From DATLGB01 sp035540675 (lineage in GTDB: Bacteria; Actinomycetota; Thermoleophilia; Solirubrobacterales; Solirubrobacteraceae), in the NCBI GenBank assembly GCA_035540675.1, contig DATLGB010000169.1:1-17310 (forward strand): a stretch of 17,310 nucleotides of DNA, given 5' to 3'. The position numbers were made by a program, and so were the translations under genes. Each line of letters begins with the position of its first letter. Within the stretch, counting starts at the first letter, position 1. The notes under the pieces are model-generated. The model was not told the origin of the DNA. It searched no databases and was given only the letters and a program-made list of their open reading frames with translations. Below, in pieces: positions 1 through 7,947 of the stretch.

Positions 1-695
1 CGCGGCGCGCCGCTGGCGCGCAGGTAGTTCGCGGCCCCGAGGATCGCGTCGCGCGGGTCGTGCACGTCGCCGCCCATCCCGTAGGCGTCCCAGGTCGCGG
101 GCATGAACTGCATCGGCCCCTGCGCGCCGGAGACGCTCTCGTTGCGCAGGCGCCCGAACTGCGACTCGATCAGGTTGACCGCCGCCAGCAGCGTCACCGA
201 CACCCGGAAGCGCCGGTGGGCGGCGCGGTAGTGGCGCAGCAGGCGCGCCGCGGGCTGCGGGCGCCCCGTCCTGTGGCGGCGCTTGAGCGGCCAGCCGCGC
301 GACAGGCGCGCGAGGTCGCGCTCCGCGCGGATACCGTCCCGCAGGTCGGCGGCGAGCCGGCGCGGCAAGCGCGGCAGGACGCGCCGGGCGAGCGCCGGCC
401 GGTCCGCGAGGCGCAGCTCGGCGCGCTGCACGTACAGCGCCAGCAGCTCGAGGTCGCGGGGCGTCCGCCCGCGGCCGTCCCATGCGCGCGCGGCGGCGCG
501 CAGCCGGGGCCCCACGTCGCGCAGCGCGGCGGCGAGGCCGGCGGCGTCGCGCGGCAGCTCCCCATCGGGTTCCGGCGGCGCCGGAGTCACCGTGGGGGTG
601 GGGGTGGGGGCGATGCTCGTCACGGGCTCCGCCGACCCGCAGCCCGCGGCGGCGAGCGCGGCGAAGGCGAGGGCGAGACCGTGGCGGAGCCGCAT
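1..695 (-). CDS. Lytic murein transglycosylase, lipoprotein (3' end cut by window edge)
   Basis: The 231 visible residues begin with a lipoprotein signal peptide: an Arg-rich start, a hydrophobic run, then a lipobox ending LAAAGC, with the lipidated Cys at residue 19. A Thr/Pro linker (about 28-43) and a charged helical region follow. From about residue 165 there is a lytic transglycosylase (SLT/MltB-like) core: IESQFGR with the probable catalytic Glu177, then GAQGPMQFMPATW (190-202) and the start of an AANYL helix. The family cleaves the glycan strands of peptidoglycan, and this protein would be anchored outside the cytoplasmic membrane. The ATG at 695 is chosen because it gives a complete lipoprotein signal and sits 7 nt after a TACCGT -10-like hexamer (703-708). 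The remaining C-terminus lies outside the window. It is divergent from the membrane-protein gene at 738. Exact subfamily is not determined. Confidence 0.9.
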   Translation of the reverse strand, partial: MRLRHGLALAFAALAAAGCGSAEPVTSIAPTPTPTVTPAPPEPDGELPRDAAGLAAALRDVGPRLRAAARAWDGRGRTPRDLELLALYVQRAELRLADRPALARRVLPRLPRRLAADLRDGIRAERDLARLSRGWPLKRRHRTGRPQPAARLLRHYRAAHRRFRVSVTLLAAVNLIESQFGRLRNESVSGAQGPMQFMPATWDAYGMGGDVHDPRDAILGAANYLRASGAP

Positions 696-737
696 CGAAC
701 CAACGGTAGAGCGGCGCCGCCGGTATAGGTTCCCGCG
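696..737. promoter_or_regulatory. Divergent promoter region with two TAnnnT -10 elements
   Basis: This 42-bp gap holds TACCGT on the minus strand (703-708, 7 nt before the ATG at 695) and TAGGTT on the plus strand (726-731, 6 nt before the GTG at 738). Neither gene has a Shine-Dalgarno sequence. The spacing fits leaderless transcripts starting at or next to the start codon. The hexamers are visible; promoter function is inferred. Confidence 0.5.
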
Positions 738-3023
738 GTGTCCCTCGCCGGCGGCTGGATCCTCGCGCCCCTCGTGCTGGCGCTCGTCCTGGCCGGGCTG
801 GGCCTGCTGGCCGAGCGCGCCGCGCGCGTGCGCCTGCCGGGCGCGCTCGTGGCGCCGGCCGGCCTGGCGGCGCTGATCGCGCTGGCCGGCGTGCCCGCCA
901 CGTTCGACGCCACCGCCGAGCTGGCCGTACCGCTCGTCGCCGTCTGCGCGCTGGCCGGGCTGGTGCTCGCGCGCCCGTGGCGCGACCCGCGGCTGCGCGC
1001 GGCCTGGCCGTGGCCGCTGCTGGCGGCGGCCGGCGCGTTCGCCGTCTACGCCGCGCCGTCGCTGCTGACCGGGCAGGGTTCGATCGCGGGCTATGTCAAG
1101 CTCGACGACTCGGCGACCTGGCTGGCGCTCACCGACCACGTCCTCGAGCGCGGGCGCGACCTCAGCGGCCTGCCGCCGTCGAGCCACACCGCGACGCTGC
1201 AGAGCTGGCTCGAGGGCGGCTACCCCGTCGGGGCGTTCCTGCCGCTCGGCGCGGCCGCCGGCCTGAGCGGCCAGGACCTCGTCAACGCCTACCAGCCGAC
1301 GATCGCGCTGCTGGCCGCCGTCGCCGCGCTGGGCTTCTTCGCGGTCGCGCACTCGCTGACGTCCTCGCGCGCGGCCGCCGCGGCGGCCGCGCTGGTCGCC
1401 GTCCAGGCGTCGCTGCTGCTGGGCTACGCGCAGTGGGGCGGCATCAAGGAGGTCGCCACCGTCGCGCTGCTGCCGCCCCTCGCCGCGCTCGCCCTGCGCT
1501 CGCCGCTGCTGCTCGCGATCGCCGTCGCGGCGATCGGCGGCACCTACGGCATCAACGGCATGGCGTGGGGGGCGCCGGCGCTGGCGCTCGGCGCGGCCGT
1601 CGCGCTGCGCGGCCGCACCCGGGCGCGCGCGCTCGCCCCCGCCGCCGCGGTGCTCGCCGCCGGCCTCGTCCCCGTGATCGCCACGCTGCGCTTCGCCGAG
1701 CACACCACGATCGGCGCGATCGCCCGCCAGGCCGAGCTGGGCAACCTCATCGCGCCGCTGCCGCTGCTGCAGGGCGCCGGCCTGTGGCCGGTCGGGGACT
1801 TCCGCATCACGCCCGACCCGCGGCTCGTGGCGGTGGTGCTGGCGCTGGCCTGCGCCGTGGCCGCGGCCGGCGCGCTGGCCGTCGCCGTGCGCCGGCGCGC
1901 GTGGGACTGGCCGGCGCTCGCCGCGGTCACGGTCGCCGGCGTCGTCCCCGCGCTCGTCGTCGGGTCGCCGTGGGTGGATGCGAAGGCGCTGGCGATCCTG
2001 TCCGGGATCTCGCTGCTCGGCGCGAGCTGCCTGGTCGCCGCGGGGCTCGCCGGCCGGGGCCGCGCCGCCGCCGGCGTGGCGGGCGCCGTGCTGCTGGCGG
2101 CGACGGCGTGGTCGACCGGGCTCATCGTGCGCGACGTGCAGATCGCGCCGCGCGAGCGGCTGGCCGAGCTGCGGGCGCTCGCCGCGCGCGTCGCCGGCGA
2201 GGGTCCGCTGGTGCTCACCGACTACGAGATCTACGGAAGCCGCCACCTCCTGCGCGAGGCCGAGGCCGAGGGCGCCACCGACCTGCGCGTGCGCCCGGTC
2301 GCCCGCCGCGACGGGACGACGTTCCCGGAGCTGGGCAGCGCCGAGGTCGACGAGATGGCCACGGACGCGCTGTGGGTCTACCGGACGCTGGTGCGCCGCC
2401 GCAGCCCGGTGGCCTCGCGCCCTCCGGCCGCGTTCCGGCGGATCTGGGCGGGCCGCCACTGGGAGGCGTGGCAGCGCGCCCCGAAGGCGCCGGCACCGCT
2501 CGCGCGCCTGCCGCTCGGCACCGCGGTGGCGCCCGCCGCCGCGCCGGAATGCGCCGCCGTGCGCGCGCTGGCCGAGACGCCGGAGGCGGCGGTGCTCGCC
2601 GCCGCGCCGCGCACGCCTCCGGTCGTGGTCTCGCCGGCGGGGGAGGACACCAGCGTCCCGGTGCCGTCGGAGGGCTCGTGGCGCGTGTGGGTCGGCGGCT
2701 CGCTGCGGCGGACGCTCGAGGTCAGCGTCGACGGCCGGTCCGTCGGCTCGCTGCGCCACGAGATCGCGCACAACGGGCACTGGCTGCGGTTCGGCACGCT
2801 CGACCTGACGGCCGGCGAGCACGTGGTGACGCTGTCCGTGCGCCGCGGCCTGCCCGCCGGCGTCGGCGCGGACGCGGCGCAGTCCGGGCTCGCCCCGCTG
2901 GCACTGACGCCGGCCGAGGCCGACGGGCCGGGACCGGTGGTGCGCGTCGCCGTCCGCGACTGGCGCCGGCTGTGCGACGGGCGGACCTACGACTGGGTCG
3001 AGGCCCTCCCGGCCGGCGCATGA
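738..3023 (+). CDS. Polytopic membrane protein, GT-C glycosyltransferase-like, with soluble C-terminal domain
   Basis: This is a 761-residue protein. The first 465 residues are dominated by hydrophobic segments, at about 5-28, 38-54, 62-79, 90-110, 185-206, 212-230, 238-290, 296-317, 361-384, 392-410, 417-438 and 444-463. A polar loop at about 111-180 contains a paired acidic motif, YVKLDDSATW (Asp123-Asp124), early in the protein, where many GT-C polyprenyl-phosphate-sugar transferases carry catalytic acidic residues. A second conserved-looking motif is PWVDAKALA (411-419). Residues 470-761 are soluble; 640-720 look like a beta-rich, carbohydrate-binding-like module. The GTG start is 6 nt after a TAGGTT hexamer with no Shine-Dalgarno. 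The stop overlaps the next start (ATGA), so the two genes are probably translationally coupled. GT-C membership is inferred from topology and the acidic motif, not from a family signature, and the substrate is unknown. Confidence 0.75.
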   Translation: MSLAGGWILAPLVLALVLAGLGLLAERAARVRLPGALVAPAGLAALIALAGVPATFDATAELAVPLVAVCALAGLVLARPWRDPRLRAAWPWPLLAAAGAFAVYAAPSLLTGQGSIAGYVKLDDSATWLALTDHVLERGRDLSGLPPSSHTATLQSWLEGGYPVGAFLPLGAAAGLSGQDLVNAYQPTIALLAAVAALGFFAVAHSLTSSRAAAAAAALVAVQASLLLGYAQWGGIKEVATVALLPPLAALALRSPLLLAIAVAAIGGTYGINGMAWGAPALALGAAVALRGRTRARALAPAAAVLAAGLVPVIATLRFAEHTTIGAIARQAELGNLIAPLPLLQGAGLWPVGDFRITPDPRLVAVVLALACAVAAAGALAVAVRRRAWDWPALAAVTVAGVVPALVVGSPWVDAKALAILSGISLLGASCLVAAGLAGRGRAAAGVAGAVLLAATAWSTGLIVRDVQIAPRERLAELRALAARVAGEGPLVLTDYEIYGSRHLLREAEAEGATDLRVRPVARRDGTTFPELGSAEVDEMATDALWVYRTLVRRRSPVASRPPAAFRRIWAGRHWEAWQRAPKAPAPLARLPLGTAVAPAAAPECAAVRALAETPEAAVLAAAPRTPPVVVSPAGEDTSVPVPSEGSWRVWVGGSLRRTLEVSVDGRSVGSLRHEIAHNGHWLRFGTLDLTAGEHVVTLSVRRGLPAGVGADAAQSGLAPLALTPAEADGPGPVVRVAVRDWRRLCDGRTYDWVEALPAGA

Positions 3024-3874
3024 CCGCCCGCGTCGCCGACTGGTGGGCCGGAGGCGAGCGGCTGCCGCTGGTCTCCGGGCACGAGCTCTTCGTCCGCACC
3101 GCGGGCGAGCCGGGCCGGCCCTGGATGACGCTGCTGCACGGCTTTCCCACGTCTTCGTGGGACTGGGCGCCGCTGGCCGCGCGCCTCGAGACCCGGTTCC
3201 GCCTGGCGACGCTCGACTTCCTCGGCTTCGGCGACTCGGACAAGCCGCCGAGGCACCGCTACTCGCTGCTCGAGCAGGCCGACGCCGTCGAGGCGCTGTG
3301 GCGGCGGGCGGGGGTGGGGGAGACCGCGATCGTCGCGCACGACTACGGCCTCTCGGTCGCGCAGGAGCTGCTGGCCCGCCGCCGCGAGGGCCGGCTGCAG
3401 ACGCACGTCTCGCACGTGGCGCTGCTCAACGGCGGCGCGATCCCCGGCCTGCACCGGCCGACGCGCCTGCAGCGCCTGCTGGCCGCGCCGGCGAGCGGAC
3501 CCCTGCTGAGCCGCCTCGCCAGCGAGCGCACCTTCACCCGCGGCCTCGCCGCGGTGTTCGCGACTCCGCCCCCTCGGGAGCACCTGCACGAGCACTGGCT
3601 GGCCATGTCGCGGCGCGACGGCCACCGGCGCGCGCACGCCCTGCTCGCCTACATCGCCGAACGCCGGGTGCACGCCGGGCGCTGGACCGGCGCGCTCGCC
3701 GCGGCCGGCGTGCCGCTCAAGCTGATCTGGGGGCCGCTCGACCCGGTCTCGGGCGCGCACATGCTGGCCGGGCTGCGGCGCCTCGTGCCGGCGGCGGACG
3801 TCGTCGAGCTGCCGGGCGCCGGCCACTACCCGCAGCTCGAGGCGGTCGACGCGGTGGCGGCGGCACTCGTCTAG
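3020..3874 (+). CDS. Alpha/beta hydrolase with Asp nucleophile (epoxide hydrolase/haloalkane dehalogenase/MEST-like)
   Basis: This 284-residue single-domain protein has a clear alpha/beta-hydrolase layout. The oxyanion-hole motif LLHGFPTSSWDW starts at residue 38. The nucleophile elbow is AHDYG, with Asp108 in place of the usual Ser. The acid is Asp241 (IWGPLDPVS) and the base is His269 (GAGHYPQLE). An Asp nucleophile in an HDxG elbow is characteristic of epoxide hydrolases, haloalkane/fluoroacetate dehalogenases and the MEST group, which form an alkyl-enzyme ester; ordinary esterases use Ser. A helical cap lies at about 140-220. The ATG at 3020 overlaps the upstream stop by four bases, which fixes the start and suggests coupling with the membrane protein. 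The stop shares CTAG with the convergent gene. Substrate cannot be read from the sequence. Confidence 0.9.
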   Translation: MTARVADWWAGGERLPLVSGHELFVRTAGEPGRPWMTLLHGFPTSSWDWAPLAARLETRFRLATLDFLGFGDSDKPPRHRYSLLEQADAVEALWRRAGVGETAIVAHDYGLSVAQELLARRREGRLQTHVSHVALLNGGAIPGLHRPTRLQRLLAAPASGPLLSRLASERTFTRGLAAVFATPPPREHLHEHWLAMSRRDGHRRAHALLAYIAERRVHAGRWTGALAAAGVPLKLIWGPLDPVSGAHMLAGLRRLVPAADVVELPGAGHYPQLEAVDAVAAALV

Positions 3875-5139
3875 GCGCGCGCGCGGCCGGTCATGGCCCC
3901 GGCGACGGCGGCGAGCACGCCGCCGGCCAGGACGAGCCACAGGCCCTCGCCGCGAAAGTCCCCGAGCGTCACGAACAGGATGACCGCCAGCAGGACCGCC
4001 AGGAAGCCGGACACCCAGGTCGCCGTCCCGCTGCGGATGCCGATCAGCGTGCCGAGCGCGAGCAGCAGCCCCAGGATCCCGAGCGACGTCACGGTGTCGA
4101 ACAGCCCCTGCAGCCCGCCGAGGCCGTCCACCGCGGTGCCCTGGACCTGGAACGCGTCGGAGAGGTATTGGTGGTACGGCAGGCAGCCGCCCGTGTCGCC
4201 GATGCAGAAACCGTCGAGACCGTCGCGGTTCCAGTCGATCAGCGAGCCCCAGACGAGCAGCACGGCGGCCAGCAGCGTCAGGATGATCCGCCACGGCGGC
4301 GGCGACTCCGGCTCCTGGGTGAACGTCGCGTGGCTCTCCACGCGCTGGCGGTCGGTCTCGACCGCGATCGTCAGCCGCCGGTGGCGCTCGGCGCCGCGGA
4401 CGCCGCGGCGCGCGCGCACGCTCAGCTCCGACCGCGCCTGCCCGCCGGGCGGGATCGTCGCCAGCACCGGCCTGAAGTCGAAGGCGACGACGCCCTCGTC
4501 GTCCTCGCCGGCGAAGCTGACGTCGAGCGGCGCGTTGCCCAGGTTGCGCACCGGGACGATGAGCTGCGCCGACCGCTGCGCCCGCACCGTCTGCGGCCGC
4601 ACGCGCGTCTCGAAGCGCTCGAAGACGCCGACGGCGACGCTGCCCCTCGCGGACGCCACGTCGCGGCCCTGGCTGCGCGACCGCGCCACGAGCTCGATCT
4701 GCCACGTCCCCGCAAGCGCCTCGGGCGACTGCGGCGGGTGCAGCCGCACCTGAACCGTGCGCTCCGGGCTGCCCTGACCCGACCCGAACGGGACGAGGTC
4801 GACCGACGCCGGCTCGATCGTCCACCACCCGGACCGCAACCCCTCGATGCGCAGGTCGAAGGAGTCGACGATCCCGCTCTGGTTGAAGAGGGTGCCGGTC
4901 AGGACCGCCTGGCCGCCCGGTTCGACCGCGACCGCCGGCACGGCGAGGGTCAGCTTCACACCCTCCGGCGCGGCGACCGGCGGCGGCTCCTGCGGAGGCG
5001 GTGGGGGAGCCAGCTCGTGGACCACCGTCGCCGGCTCCTCGACGATCTCGTCCTGCTCCCACCGCACGTACCCGCCGCACTTGACGCAGAAGTCGCGATC
5101 GTCGGGCGTGAGCTGGCCGCAGGATTCGCAGACGGTCAT
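3871..5139 (-). CDS. Zinc-ribbon, Ig-like repeat, four-helix membrane protein of unknown role
   Basis: This 422-residue protein opens with a zinc ribbon (Cys4-x2-Cys7 and Cys18-x2-Cys21). An acidic/proline linker (30-59) follows, then two beta-sandwich modules (about 60-175 and 176-275) with the phrases FNQSGIVDSFDL and VRNLGNAPLDVSF, resembling NEW3/COG1470-type Ig-like domains. Four hydrophobic helices follow at about 284-301, 350-368, 375-392 and 398-416. The loop between helices 1 and 2 contains DWNRDGLDG (302-310), a DxNxDGxxD calcium-loop-like motif, then two Cys (312, 319) that could form a disulfide. Start ATG has TAGCGT 9 nt upstream (5149-5154) and no Shine-Dalgarno. It is convergent with the hydrolase gene and divergent from the FolC gene. 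Function is unknown; a structural or scaffolding role is only a guess. Confidence 0.8.
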   Translation of the reverse strand: MTVCESCGQLTPDDRDFCVKCGGYVRWEQDEIVEEPATVVHELAPPPPPQEPPPVAAPEGVKLTLAVPAVAVEPGGQAVLTGTLFNQSGIVDSFDLRIEGLRSGWWTIEPASVDLVPFGSGQGSPERTVQVRLHPPQSPEALAGTWQIELVARSRSQGRDVASARGSVAVGVFERFETRVRPQTVRAQRSAQLIVPVRNLGNAPLDVSFAGEDDEGVVAFDFRPVLATIPPGGQARSELSVRARRGVRGAERHRRLTIAVETDRQRVESHATFTQEPESPPPWRIILTLLAAVLLVWGSLIDWNRDGLDGFCIGDTGGCLPYHQYLSDAFQVQGTAVDGLGGLQGLFDTVTSLGILGLLLALGTLIGIRSGTATWVSGFLAVLLAVILFVTLGDFRGEGLWLVLAGGVLAAVAGAMTGRARA

Positions 5140-5148
5140 CCGCAGGCG

Positions 5149-5154
5149 ACGCTA
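5149..5154 (-). promoter_or_regulatory. TAnnnT -10 candidate for zinc-ribbon membrane protein
   Basis: TAGCGT on the minus strand ends 9 nt before the ATG at 5139. The gene has no Shine-Dalgarno sequence. It is one of several identically placed hexamers in this window. Confidence 0.4.
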
Positions 5155-5183
5155 TCCGAGCGGCTGCGGCAAGATCAACCGTC

Positions 5184-6458
5184 GTGGAGCGGTCGCGAAC
5201 GCCAGCCGGGACGCGCCCATGGGCGCTCGACTACACGCCGAGCGCGTGGGACGACCCGCTCGACGACGTCGCCAGGCGCCTGATGCCCGCCTACAACAGC
5301 GGCCGCCGGCGCCACGACCTGCGGGCGGTGGAAGCGCTGCTCGAGCGCGCGGTGCCGCAGCGGGTGCCGCGGCACGTCGCCGTCGTCGGGACCAACGGCA
5401 AGAGCAGCACGGCCCGCTTCCTCGCCCAGGCGCTGCGGCGGCAGGGCGTGCGCACCGGCCTGTACACCTCGCCGCACCTGCGCCGCTGGACCGAGCGCGT
5501 GCAGGTGGACCTCGAGCCGGTGCCCGACGCCGACCTCGGGAGCGCGCTCGTCCGCGCGCACGCGGCGGCGCAGGCGGGCGCCGCCGCGCACGGCGACGTG
5601 CGCTTCTTCGACGTGCTGACGCTGGCGGCCGAGAACCTCTTCGCCGAGGCCGGGGTGCAGGTCGCCGTCTTCGAGGCGGGGATCGGCGGCCGGCTCGACG
5701 CGATCCGCTGCCTCGAGCCGGAGCTGACGCTGCTCACCAGCATCGGGCGCGACCACGAGGAGCTGCTCGGCGCCGACCCGCTCGACCGCCTGCGCGAGAA
5801 GGCGGGCGTCGCGCCGGCGCACTCGCACGTGATCGCCGGACCGCTCCCGCGCGCCCTCGCCGGCGAGCTCGCGCGGCTGGCGCGCGAGCGGCCGTTCGAG
5901 CTGACCCAGCTCGAGCCGGCGCCGGCGACCGGCGACGCGGCGCCCGCCTACCAGCAGGCCAACGCGCGGCTGGCCGAGGCCGGTGCGCGCCGGCTGGGCG
6001 GCGGCGCGGCGGCCGCCGTCGGGCCGCTCGAGGTGCCCGGCCGGTTCCAGCGCGGCGTGGCCGCCGGCGTCCCGTACCTGGCCGACGTCGCGCACAACGT
6101 CACGGCGTGGGACGCCCTGCTCGGCGAGGTCCCGCCCGAGCCGCACGAGGTCGTGGTCGCGATCACGCCGCCGCGGCCGGCGACCGAGCTCGTCGCGTCG
6201 CTGCGGGCGCGGCGCGACCGCGTGGCGCGGGTGACGGTCACCGGCACCGTGGTGCGGGCGGCGCACGACCCCGGCGAGCTCGCCGCCCTCGCGCGCGCCG
6301 CCGGCTTCGACGCCGAGGCGATCGACGAGCCCACGAGCGCCTTCGCCTCGGCCGCCGGGCGCGCCCGCCGCGCCGGCCGGACGCTGCTCGTGTTCGGCTC
6401 CAACTACGTCGTCGTGGACTTCCTGGCCTGGGCGGAGGGCGCCGGCTCCAGCGCGTAG
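5184..6458 (+). CDS. folC: FolC-type Mur ligase: dihydrofolate synthase/folylpolyglutamate synthase
   Basis: This 424-residue protein has Mur-ligase-family folate ligase landmarks in order: the P-loop VVGTNGKSST (67-76), the folate/nucleotide segment YTSPHL (94-99), FEAGIGGRLDA (163-173), TSIGRDHEELLG (185-196), then EKAGV whose Lys is the usual carbamylated residue. The C-terminal Rossmann-like domain includes EVPGRFQRG and a LADVAHNVTAWDALL stretch that corresponds to the family's DGAHN region. The family adds Glu to dihydropteroate and/or extends the folate gamma-glutamyl tail using ATP in the cytoplasm. Length fits the family. Start GTG 5184 is the first plausible start in frame; no Shine-Dalgarno is visible, so a slightly different start is possible. 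The last 55 bp overlap the convergent reductase gene. Whether the enzyme is bifunctional cannot be judged. Confidence 0.92.
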   Translation: MERSRTPAGTRPWALDYTPSAWDDPLDDVARRLMPAYNSGRRRHDLRAVEALLERAVPQRVPRHVAVVGTNGKSSTARFLAQALRRQGVRTGLYTSPHLRRWTERVQVDLEPVPDADLGSALVRAHAAAQAGAAAHGDVRFFDVLTLAAENLFAEAGVQVAVFEAGIGGRLDAIRCLEPELTLLTSIGRDHEELLGADPLDRLREKAGVAPAHSHVIAGPLPRALAGELARLARERPFELTQLEPAPATGDAAPAYQQANARLAEAGARRLGGGAAAAVGPLEVPGRFQRGVAAGVPYLADVAHNVTAWDALLGEVPPEPHEVVVAITPPRPATELVASLRARRDRVARVTVTGTVVRAAHDPGELAALARAAGFDAEAIDEPTSAFASAAGRARRAGRTLLVFGSNYVVVDFLAWAEGAGSSA

Positions 6459-7093
6459 TGGGCGAACACGTGGCGGCCGGCCACGGCGGCGTCCAGCAGC
6501 CGCACCGCCTGCGGGCCGGCGCGGCCCGCCGCGACCAGCGGCGGCCCGGCACCCACGGCCAGCGGTGCCAGCGTCAGGCTCAGGTCGGTGACGACCCCGC
6601 CTTCCAGCGCGCGCGCCAGCAGCGCCGGGCCGCCCTCGCACACGATCACCCGCGCGCCGCCCGCCCGGAGGTCCTCCACGACCGCCCCGACGGAGACCTC
6701 CGGCCACGTCCGCCACCCCGCGACCGGCGCCGCGGCGGGGCGCGGGACCCGCGCGTACACGGTCAGCGGCGGCGGCTGCTTCGCGCGCAGGATCCGGCCG
6801 AGGTCGAGGCGGCCGTCGCGCGAGATGGTCACCACCGGCGGCGGCGACCCGTCGCCGACCAGCGAGCCGTAGCGCTCGACGGTCAGCGTCCGCGAACCGA
6901 CCAGCAGCACGTCGGACGCCTCGCGCCAGGCGCGCATCAGCGCCCGGTCCTCGGGCGAGGACAGCGCGCGGCTGCGCCCCCCGATCGCCGCGCGGAAGTC
7001 CGCCGACGCGGCGCTCACGGCGACGAGGCGCTCGGCGCCGCCCGCCGCCAGCAACCTCCCGACGCGGTCCCGCGCCCAGTCGAGGTGCTCCAC
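6404..7093 (-). CDS. RibD C-terminal domain reductase (DHFR-fold)
   Basis: This 229-residue protein matches the RibD_C/DHFR-like reductase family. Diagnostic stretches are VLLVGSRTLTVERYG in the first half and VIVCEGGPALLARALEGG followed by DLSLTLAPLAVGAGPPL in the second, the NADPH-binding and substrate-side segments of the 5-amino-6-ribosylamino-uracil reductase fold. There is no N-terminal deaminase domain, so it is a stand-alone reductase domain. Start GTG 7093 lies 2 bp after the MalF-type permease stop, suggesting it is the last gene of the transporter run. Its final 55 bp run antisense into folC; the stop (6404-6406) sits opposite a Tyr codon of FolC. It may act in riboflavin synthesis, on another pyrimidine/pterin substrate, or as a DHFR substitute. 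The family assignment is firm, the substrate is not. Confidence 0.88.
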   Translation of the reverse strand: MEHLDWARDRVGRLLAAGGAERLVAVSAASADFRAAIGGRSRALSSPEDRALMRAWREASDVLLVGSRTLTVERYGSLVGDGSPPPVVTISRDGRLDLGRILRAKQPPPLTVYARVPRPAAAPVAGWRTWPEVSVGAVVEDLRAGGARVIVCEGGPALLARALEGGVVTDLSLTLAPLAVGAGPPLVAAGRAGPQAVRLLDAAVAGRHVFAHYALEPAPSAQARKSTTT

Positions 7094-7095
7094 CG

Positions 7096-7947
7096 CTAGC
7101 CCGCCCGCACGCGCCGCAGCGCGAGCGCCGCCGCCCCCGCCGCCAGTGCCGCGATCGCCAGCATCACCACGCTGATCGCCGCCGCGTAGCCGAAGTGCAG
7201 GAACTCGAACGCGTTGCGGTACGCCCACAGCGGCAGGAACGTCGTGGCGTACTCCGGGCCCCCGCCCGTGAGCACGAGCGCGGGCACGAACGTCGCCTGC
7301 AGGCTCAGGGCGACGTCGCGCGCCGCCAGCACGATCAGCACCGGCGCCAGCAGCGGGAGCGTGAGGTGGCGGAACACGTGCCGGCGCGACCCGCCCTCGA
7401 TCGCCGCCGCCTCGTAGAGCTCCGCGGGGATCTCGTTGCGCGCCGCCGCCACGACGATGATCGCCTCGCCGACCAGGAACACGCTCATCACGGCGATCGC
7501 CGCGCGCGCTCCCCACGCGCTCGTCAGCCACTCCGCCGACGGCAGGCCGGCGGCGGCCAGCGCGCCCGCCAGCGGCCCGTAGAGCGGGTTGAACACCCAC
7601 AGCCACAGCAGCGCGACGACCACCTCGGGCACGAAGGTCGGCAGCGCGGTCGCCGTCCGCGCCGCGCCCGCGCCCCGCCGCGGCGCCGACACGAGCAGCC
7701 CCACGGCGACGGCGACGAGCAGACGCAGCGGGACGACGATCGCGATGAACAGCGCCGAGTTGCCCAGCGCCATCCGGAACACGTCGTCGCGCCACAGCGC
7801 CGCGAAGTTGTCCAGCCCGACGCCGCGCGGGGCCGTCAGCGCGTCGTAGTCGGTGAACGAGATCGCGACCGCCGCGGCCAGCGGGAGCGCCACCAGGACG
7901 GCCGCCGCGGCGGCCGCCGGTGCCGCGAACGTCCAGGTGCCCCTCAT
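7096..7947 (-). CDS. Carbohydrate ABC transporter permease, MalF/UgpA type
   Basis: This 283-residue integral membrane protein has about six hydrophobic segments (about 10-30, 61-86, 104-130, 147-168, 196-220 and 248-275). It has the permease EAA loop ELYEAAAIEGGSRRHVFRHLTLP (about 177-198), which docks on the ATPase. The phrase SFTDYDALTAP near the N-terminus is typical of MalF/UgpA-like sugar permeases (CUT1). ATG 7947 is preferred over longer upstream starts because it overlaps the ATPase stop as ATGA, the usual coupling, and gives a normal short cytoplasmic N-terminus. The order permease G, binding protein, ATPase, permease F is not the common one. The transported sugar cannot be deduced. 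Confidence 0.93.
   Translation of the reverse strand: MRGTWTFAAPAAAAAAVLVALPLAAAVAISFTDYDALTAPRGVGLDNFAALWRDDVFRMALGNSALFIAIVVPLRLLVAVAVGLLVSAPRRGAGAARTATALPTFVPEVVVALLWLWVFNPLYGPLAGALAAAGLPSAEWLTSAWGARAAIAVMSVFLVGEAIIVVAAARNEIPAELYEAAAIEGGSRRHVFRHLTLPLLAPVLIVLAARDVALSLQATFVPALVLTGGGPEYATTFLPLWAYRNAFEFLHFGYAAAISVVMLAIAALAAGAAALALRRVRAG

Noticed and set aside
594..620. GGGGGT-rich repeat run as a possible regulatory or quadruplex element
   Set aside because: It encodes the Thr/Pro linker of the transglycosylase on the minus strand, which explains the repeats.
60..728. Long plus-strand open frames across the left edge
   Set aside because: They are antisense to the transglycosylase, which has a clear signal peptide and catalytic motif. 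Their Arg/Ala/Pro-rich translations are typical GC shadow frames.
977..3019. Plus-strand extension upstream of the alpha/beta hydrolase in the same frame
   Set aside because: It is an out-of-frame shadow of the membrane protein gene. The ATG at 3020 within the ATGA overlap gives a normal hydrolase N-terminus.
7094..7795. Longer N-terminus for the RibD-like reductase
   Set aside because: It would overlap the permease gene in another frame with low-complexity Arg/Gly/Ala sequence. GTG 7093 gives a family-sized protein.
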